A DNA stretch of 64,000 nt. Source: Sciscionella sediminilitoris. Its GTDB lineage: Bacteria; Actinomycetota; Actinomycetes; Mycobacteriales; Pseudonocardiaceae. The DNA lies in NCBI RefSeq assembly GCF_000737195.2, contig NZ_JALM01000067.1, forward strand, positions 39,114 to 103,113. The letters are read 5' to 3'. The translations under genes were made by a program, and so were the position numbers. The notes below the pieces were generated by a model. That model was not told where the DNA came from. It made no database searches and saw only the letters and a list, made by a program, of their open reading frames with translations. This document shows positions 59,429 to 64,000 of this stretch, piece after piece; positions within the stretch are counted from its first letter, which is position 1; every line of letters starts with the position of its first letter.

Positions 59429-61372
59429 ATGCATCGGAATCCACGCAAGAGCATCCGGCTGATCATCGCGTCCGCCGTCCTCGCCACGGTGCTGCCCGGT
59501 ACCGCGATCGCCGCCCAGAAGCCGAATCCGGCGCCGGTCACGGTGCCCGCGATCAGCAGCTGGCAGGGCGGCACCGGAAGCCTGCACCTCGGTTCCGGTT
59601 CCCGGATCGCGGTCGCCGATCCGAGCCTGCGCGGCCTCGGCGAACAACTCAGCGGCGAGCTCGCCGAGCAGGGATTGCGCGGAATCCCAGTGACCACGGA
59701 CAAGGCGCGCCCCGGTGATGTCGCGCTCTCCCTGGCACCGGGCGAGAAGGACCTCGGCACAGAGGGATACCGGCTCGCGATCGGGGACACCGCGGCGATC
59801 ACCGGAAACCGTTCCGCCGGGGTGTTCTACGGAACGCGCACCCTGCTGCAGGCATTGCGCACCGCGAAGGACCGGGCCAGCCTGCCGAAGGGAACCGCGC
59901 GGGATGTGCCGAAGGTCGGCGAGCGCGGGCAGATGCTCGACATCCGCAAGTTCTATCCGGTCTCCTATCTCAAACAGCAGATCAGGCAGATGTCCTGGTG
60001 GAAGATGAACACCTTCCATCTGCACCTCTCGGACTGGAACGCATTCCGCATCCAGAGCGACCGATTCCCCGGGCTCACCTCGAAACAGGCGTACAGCAAA
60101 CGGGATCTGCGCGAGCTACAGGATTACGCGCGCCGCTATCACGTGACGATCATTCCGGAGATCGACCTTCCCGGGCACGCCTCGCGCATCGGCGCCTACC
60201 GGCCCGATCTGTCGTTCAGCTGCCGCTCCCTTTCCTACCCGGCGGACACCGGCTGGGAGGGCGCGGGAACCGGGCACTGGATGCTCGACGTCACCAAGAA
60301 GAAGACCCTGGATTTCCTGCGTAGCCTGCTCGACGAAATCGTGCCGCTCTTCGATTCTCCCCGGTTCCACATCGGCGGCGACGAACTTCCCAACGAGGCC
60401 GAACAACAGAAATGCCCGGAACTGGTGGACTACGCGAAAAAGCGCGGCTTCTCCTCCACCGCCGATGTGTTCGCCGATTTCATCAACCAACTCAATCCGG
60501 TGATCCGCGCACACGGCAAACAGACCGAGGTCTGGCAGTGGTGGGACCTCGAACATGACACCGCGATCAAGCCGGACCGCAATGTCGTGGTCGACGAATG
60601 GAAGAGCGCGGCCCCGCACCGGGCGCAGAAAGGGTACCCGACCATCGGCACCGAGGAAGCCAAACTCTATGTGAGCGCGGGGTTCGGCAAGCGGCCCGGC
60701 ACCTACGGCTATTTCGATCCGCGCGAGGTCTACGGCTCCTACGACTTCTCGGCGCAGCGGAACATTCTCGGGTACAAGGTCTCACGCTGGTCCGATCGGG
60801 CGCACAACAGCCCGGCCTCCTGGTTCGATTTCTACGCCAGGCGCCCGATCGCCGTGCTCGCCGCGCGCACCTGGGGCGAGCCCGCCGGGGATGTGCGCGC
60901 CTTCTTCGACCGTTACGACCGGGTCGGCGATGCGGATCCGGCGAACCGGGACTACGGCGCCAATCCGGGAATGCTCAGCCAGCAGGGCTGGCGGGCCACC
61001 GACGGCACCAATGACGGCGGCCCGGCCATCGACAACGACCCGTACACCGCATGGAACGCACGCCCGGAGAGCTCGCCCGTGCTGCGGGTGGACCTCGGCA
61101 AGAACGAACGGGTGTCCGGAATCCGTTACCTGCCACCGTATATCGGTGCCTCCGTGGATGTTCCGGTGCGCGGCTACGAGATCCTCGGTTCCCCGGACGG
61201 GAAGAACTGGCACAGCCTCACCAAGGGCGAATTCCCGGACACCGAGGCCGAAACCGTGGTCCGATTCGCCCCGACCACGGTCCGCCACCTCGCCATGAAA
61301 GTGCTCAGCAGCCACGCCAAGGATCCGACCGCGATGTCCGCGGTCGCCGAATTCGACGCGGTACGCGGCTGA
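59429..61372 (+). CDS. Secreted beta-N-acetylhexosaminidase, GH20, with F5/8C carbohydrate-binding domain
   Basis: A 647-residue exported enzyme. A Sec signal (SIRLIIASAVLATVLPGTAIAA) ends near residue 30. The GH20b N-domain covers about 45-165. The catalytic barrel has GQMLDIRKFYPVSYLKQQIR, WWKMNTFHLHLSDWNAFRI, IIPEIDLPGHAS and HIGGDELP with the Asp318-Glu319 pair. The C-terminal F5/8 type C domain (about 530-645) binds sugars. It releases GlcNAc or GalNAc from glycan ends, which could feed the importer at 3.5-7.5 kb. Confidence 0.93.
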   Translation: MHRNPRKSIRLIIASAVLATVLPGTAIAAQKPNPAPVTVPAISSWQGGTGSLHLGSGSRIAVADPSLRGLGEQLSGELAEQGLRGIPVTTDKARPGDVALSLAPGEKDLGTEGYRLAIGDTAAITGNRSAGVFYGTRTLLQALRTAKDRASLPKGTARDVPKVGERGQMLDIRKFYPVSYLKQQIRQMSWWKMNTFHLHLSDWNAFRIQSDRFPGLTSKQAYSKRDLRELQDYARRYHVTIIPEIDLPGHASRIGAYRPDLSFSCRSLSYPADTGWEGAGTGHWMLDVTKKKTLDFLRSLLDEIVPLFDSPRFHIGGDELPNEAEQQKCPELVDYAKKRGFSSTADVFADFINQLNPVIRAHGKQTEVWQWWDLEHDTAIKPDRNVVVDEWKSAAPHRAQKGYPTIGTEEAKLYVSAGFGKRPGTYGYFDPREVYGSYDFSAQRNILGYKVSRWSDRAHNSPASWFDFYARRPIAVLAARTWGEPAGDVRAFFDRYDRVGDADPANRDYGANPGMLSQQGWRATDGTNDGGPAIDNDPYTAWNARPESSPVLRVDLGKNERVSGIRYLPPYIGASVDVPVRGYEILGSPDGKNWHSLTKGEFPDTEAETVVRFAPTTVRHLAMKVLSSHAKDPTAMSAVAEFDAVRG

Positions 61373-61373
61373 C

Positions 61374-61838
61374 TCAGCCGGTCGCACTCCCGGCCGAGAC
61401 GAGCCGCGCGGCGTGCCCGGGAATGTGTTCAGCGGCCCGGATCCGGGCCAGGTCCCACCACGGCAGCCACTGGTCCTTCCTGCCTACCAACCGGACCAGG
61501 ACCGGCGTAGCGGCGGCGTGCTCCGGGATCGTCCGGATCGCCTCGGCGAGAGTGGCGGCATTGCGCCGTACCAGTTCGACCCGCTGCCGGTGACTCGTCG
61601 ATGCGATGAGCTCCCCGATGACTGTGTCATCCATGGCATCGCGGTTGTCGACGACCGGCGCACGACCATCCCGGATATCGCGGACGGCCTCGGCGAGGAT
61701 GCGATCGCTGAGCGCGATGTGGCTCAGCGTCCAGTCGACGCTGGCGCGCGTTTCCGCCGGCAGATCGGCCGGGTCACCGATCGATTCGGCCGCGGCCAGC
61801 AGTGCGCGATAGGCAGCCTCGATTTCCGTGGAGTCCAT
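61374..61838 (-). CDS. DinB-like/maleylpyruvate isomerase-type small protein
   Basis: A 154-residue helical protein. It has ASVDWTLSHIALSDRILAEA, typical of the DinB/MDMPI fold, RNAATLAEAIRTIPEHAAAT and LPWWDLARIRAAEHIPGHAA with a metal-type His. ATG 61838 is preceded by GAGGAGG. Probably thiol-related but unproven. Divergent from an epoxide-hydrolase-like gene, with large palindromes between. Convergent with the GH20 gene, 1 bp apart. Confidence 0.72.
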   Translation of the reverse strand: MDSTEIEAAYRALLAAAESIGDPADLPAETRASVDWTLSHIALSDRILAEAVRDIRDGRAPVVDNRDAMDDTVIGELIASTSHRQRVELVRRNAATLAEAIRTIPEHAAATPVLVRLVGRKDQWLPWWDLARIRAAEHIPGHAARLVSAGSATG

Positions 61839-61851
61839 CGGTTCCTCCTCG

Positions 61852-61902
61852 ACATGTTCAGCTATACCGAACATATCACATGTTCGGTATAGCTGAACAT
61901 GT
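61852..61902. promoter_or_regulatory. 51-bp perfect inverted repeat (two operator copies)
   Basis: Arms of 23 bp at 61852-61874 and 61880-61902 are exact complements around ATCAC. Each arm contains ATGTTC-N9-GAACAT and so is itself a near-palindromic operator. The pair lies 14 bp upstream of the DinB-like start. No regulator gene is adjacent. Confidence 0.8.
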
Positions 61903-61914
61903 CTGCGACACATG

Positions 61915-61948
61915 ACCTCATCTTGGACTAGTTGTTCCAAGATGAGGT
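61915..61948. promoter_or_regulatory. 13-bp inverted repeat upstream of the epoxide-hydrolase-like gene
   Basis: ACCTCATCTTGGA (61915-61927) and TCCAAGATGAGGT (61936-61948) are exact complements around CTAGTTGT. It ends 11 bp before the ATG at 61960 and differs in sequence from the repeat next to it, so a second regulator is likely. Confidence 0.75.
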
Positions 61949-61959
61949 AGACTCGGGGC

Positions 61960-62904
61960 ATGACCGAATCCGCAACCACCACGAACCACTCCGAGGGCCA
62001 GAACCCGATCTCCGGCTTGCCACTGCACGACCTCGCGGGGTTCACCCACCGCTGGGTCGACGCGGCGGGTATCCGGCTGCATGCCGTGGAAGGCGGTCGG
62101 CCGGGCGGCCCCGCTGTCGTCCTGCTGGCCGGATTCCCGCAGACCTGGTGGGCGTGGCGCCAAACGATGCCGGGCCTTGCCGAGCGCTTCCGTGTGATCG
62201 CCATCGATCTGCCAGGACAGGGCCACTCCGATCGCCCGCAGGACAGCTACGACACGCACACCGTCGCTTCGCGCGTCCAGGCCGCGGTGACCGCGCTCGA
62301 CGTGCCGAAATACTGGCTCGTCGCCCACGACATCGGCGCTTGGGTCGCCTTCTCCCTGGCACTGAAGTACGAAGAGCAGCTGCACGGCGTCGCCCTGCTC
62401 GATGCGGGCATTCCCGGAATCACCCTTCCCGACACCATCCCGACGGACCCCGATCACGCCTGGAAGACCTGGCATTTCGCGTTCCATCTGGTGACCGATC
62501 TCCCCGAAACACTGCTCACCGGCCGTGAACGCGAGTACCTCGAATGGTTCCTGAACGTCAAAGCACTGTCCCCGGACACCTTCGACAGCACCGAGATCGA
62601 GCATTACGCCGCCGCGATCGCAGCCGAGGGCGGCCTCCGGGCTTCGCTCGCCTACTACCGCGATGCCGCGGAATCGGCCCGGAAAAACCACGAAGCGCTC
62701 GAACGCCAGCACCTGACCGTCCCGGTCATGGGAATCTCCGGTTCCCACGGCTCGACACCCGACATGGCCGCCTCCCTCGGCCCCTGGGCGAAAAACACGA
62801 CAGGTACCGTCATCCCGGATTCCGGGCACTTCATTCCGGACGAGCAACCCGGGGCACTCGTGGACGCGTTGACCGCGTTCATCGATCACGAACGCACGGG
62901 ATAG
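61960..62904 (+). CDS. Alpha/beta hydrolase, epoxide hydrolase-like
   Basis: A 314-residue hydrolase. The oxyanion-loop motif is LLAGFPQTWWAWRQTMPGL. The nucleophile is Asp in WLVAHDIGAWVAF, an Asp where lipases have Ser. That points to epoxide hydrolase or dehalogenase chemistry. The late His is in IPDSGHFIPDEQPGAL. No signal peptide. Divergent from the DinB-like gene with strong palindromes between, so it is tightly regulated. Substrate unknown. Confidence 0.87.
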   Translation: MTESATTTNHSEGQNPISGLPLHDLAGFTHRWVDAAGIRLHAVEGGRPGGPAVVLLAGFPQTWWAWRQTMPGLAERFRVIAIDLPGQGHSDRPQDSYDTHTVASRVQAAVTALDVPKYWLVAHDIGAWVAFSLALKYEEQLHGVALLDAGIPGITLPDTIPTDPDHAWKTWHFAFHLVTDLPETLLTGREREYLEWFLNVKALSPDTFDSTEIEHYAAAIAAEGGLRASLAYYRDAAESARKNHEALERQHLTVPVMGISGSHGSTPDMAASLGPWAKNTTGTVIPDSGHFIPDEQPGALVDALTAFIDHERTG

Positions 62905-62912
62905 TTCGGGCT

Positions 62913-62945
62913 GCTGGTCCGTTCGGGCGGTTCCGGTGCGAACCG
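62913..62945 (+). repeat. 33-bp direct repeat, copy 1
   Basis: GCTGGTCCGTTCGGGCGG... is repeated at 63109-63141 with one mismatch (C/T). It includes the palindrome GGTTCCGGTGCGAACC. It begins 9 bp after the hydrolase stop. Confidence 0.75.
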
Positions 62946-63108
62946 GTCGCCAAGGTTTCGCAAGCGGCGGGCCGCTCCTGGAACGCCGGGCAGTTTGGGA
63001 CACGAAGAACGCGACCATGGCAACAGCAAACCCGAGCCGAGCACGGGAAGCTCACCGCTGACTACCCGGTAGCGGTCTGGAAACCCACCACGATTTCAGA
63101 ATAACCAC

Positions 63109-63141
63109 GCTGGTCCGTTCGGGTGGTTCCGGTGCGAACCG
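63109..63141 (+). repeat. 33-bp direct repeat, copy 2
   Basis: Matches 62913-62945 with one mismatch and lies 36 bp before the DUF222 gene. The 163 bp between the copies have no gene. The pair may mark the edge of an insertion or duplication. Confidence 0.75.
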
Positions 63142-63177
63142 CGGAAGAGCGCGCAAATCTCCGGTACTATAGATGTC

Positions 63178-64000
63178 ATGAACGCTGGGGAGTGTTCGGC
63201 GGTGTTGTCGAATCGGGAGTTGCTTGATCGGCTCCGTGAACAGGCCGTGATGGTGCGGCGCGCGGAGGCGGAGATGCTGGATCTTGTTGCGCTGCTTGAC
63301 AAGCGCGGTGCGGCGGTGGAGTTCGGGTATCGGGGTTCGCCCGCGCGGATGGTCGAGGATGTGGCGCGGGTGGGTTTGGCCGAGGCGCGGCGGATCGCCG
63401 AGCGTGCGCGGGCGTTGTTCGGTTCGCTGGGGATCAGCGGGGAACCGTTGCCGCCGGATCTGCCGAACACGGCGGAAGCGTATGCGCATGGTGAGGTTGG
63501 TGCTGAGCATGTGGATCGGATCCGCAAGTTCGCCGCCGAACTGCCCGCGGATGTGTTGACCGGTGAGTCCTGGCCGATCGCGGAAAAGTGTCTGGCCACG
63601 ATTGCTACCGAGACCGGGCCACGTGGGCTGAGTCGTCCGATCCGGGAACTACACGCGCGGCTGAATCCGGACGGTCAGGAACCCAATGACCACGAACCCT
63701 CGCGCCCACGCCGAGAAATCTGGCTACAGCAGCGCAACAGTGATTGGCTCATCGAAGGACACCTGGACAACGAAACGGGCTTGAAGCTGCGCGGTGTCCT
63801 CGACGCGCTGGGCAAGAACCGCAGCCCGGAAGGTCGACACCCGAGTAAACGGGATGCGGACGCGTTCGCCGAGATCGTCCAACTTGCAGCGAATCCGGAT
63901 AATCTTCCCGAATCAGGCGGCGAACCGTTCACCATCATGGTCACCATGACCGAACAAGCCCTGCGCGAAGGCATCGGCCACGCCACCACCATGGACGGCA
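63178..64000 (+). CDS. DUF222 domain protein, HNH endonuclease family (cut by right edge)
   Basis: The ATG at 63178 opens a frame that stays open to the end of the window, 274 codons. The N-terminus MNAGECSAVLSNRELLDRLR, RRAEAEMLDLVALLDKRGAA and VEDVARVGLAEARRIAERAR match DUF222 (the 13E12-repeat family of actinobacteria), as does LIEGHLDNETGLKLRGVLDA. The HNH nuclease motif is expected further right, beyond the window. The first half uses more T-ending codons (CTT, GAT, GGT, CGT) than neighbouring genes. These genes are often multi-copy. It lies beside a 33-bp direct repeat. Confidence 0.88.
   Translation, partial: MNAGECSAVLSNRELLDRLREQAVMVRRAEAEMLDLVALLDKRGAAVEFGYRGSPARMVEDVARVGLAEARRIAERARALFGSLGISGEPLPPDLPNTAEAYAHGEVGAEHVDRIRKFAAELPADVLTGESWPIAEKCLATIATETGPRGLSRPIRELHARLNPDGQEPNDHEPSRPRREIWLQQRNSDWLIEGHLDNETGLKLRGVLDALGKNRSPEGRHPSKRDADAFAEIVQLAANPDNLPESGGEPFTIMVTMTEQALREGIGHATTMDG

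Noticed and set aside
1..64000. Search for tRNA, rRNA, tmRNA, CRISPR, IS transposase and prophage genes.
   Set aside because: No cloverleaf, regular spacer array, transposase or phage gene was recognised by eye. A tRNAscan or Infernal run could still find a missed RNA.

Overview
The window is a stretch of chromosome from a high-GC actinomycete, most likely a Pseudonocardiales-type member of the Actinomycetota. The basis is G/C-ending codons throughout, many GTG starts and leaderless-looking genes, three F420-type oxidoreductases plus the F420-pathway enzyme CofC/FbiD, an HU protein with a long Lys/Ala/Pro tail, an NdgR-type IclR regulator, and a DUF222/HNH gene at the right edge. No rRNA, tRNA, CRISPR array, IS transposase or prophage was found.

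Layout. (1) 1-11 kb: end of an unknown membrane-anchored protein, a TetR/F420-oxidoreductase pair, then an amino-sugar uptake locus. The leftward operon runs SIS-domain sugar-phosphate enzyme, NgcEFG-like ABC importer, BcrAD/BadFG-type sugar kinase and quinone oxidoreductase. It is divergent from a MurR/RpiR regulator coupled to a secreted GH123-like hexosaminidase. (2) 11-15 kb: small regulator-plus-enzyme modules. (3) 15-43 kb: a housekeeping backbone in nearly the same order as recG to leuC in Mycobacterium tuberculosis: recG, DAK2 protein, rpmB, ung, thiL, DUF3515, ddl, gpsA, cofC/fbiD, ppk, NUDIX-phosphatase, hupB, leuD, leuC, iclR. Accessory genes are inserted: twin LLM oxidoreductases, an SDR, acetyltransferases, a MocR/PPOX pair, and a cysteine branch (cystathionine lyase, Cys leader peptide, cysteine dioxygenase). 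(4) 43-64 kb: accessory region with prolyl oligopeptidase, a SelA-like enzyme with two AXE1-type esterases (one apparently without catalytic residues), TetR/SMR efflux, an EtfD-like Fe-S membrane protein, APC and AbgT transporters, an Lrp-asparaginase-AbgT operon, a GH20 hexosaminidase, a palindrome-rich divergent promoter, and a DUF222 gene cut by the edge.

How parts work together. The GH123-like enzyme could release N-acetylhexosamines outside the cell. The ABC importer takes them up (its ATPase is not encoded here), the kinase phosphorylates them, and the SIS protein acts on the sugar phosphate under RpiR control. The GH20 enzyme at 59 kb may feed the same pool. Cystathionine gamma-lyase makes cysteine and cysteine dioxygenase removes it, with a 26-codon peptide ending in a Cys-containing segment between them.

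Most unusual signals: two 148-nt intergenic repeats whose terminal stems differ by compensatory changes; the Cys leader peptide; MerR-type 19-bp-spaced leaderless promoters before two paralogous LLM genes; a DUF3800-like gene broken by a single TAG at codon 15; and a 51-bp perfect inverted repeat in a divergent promoter. Coordinates come from reading the sequence. Functions are by family recognition, without database searches.
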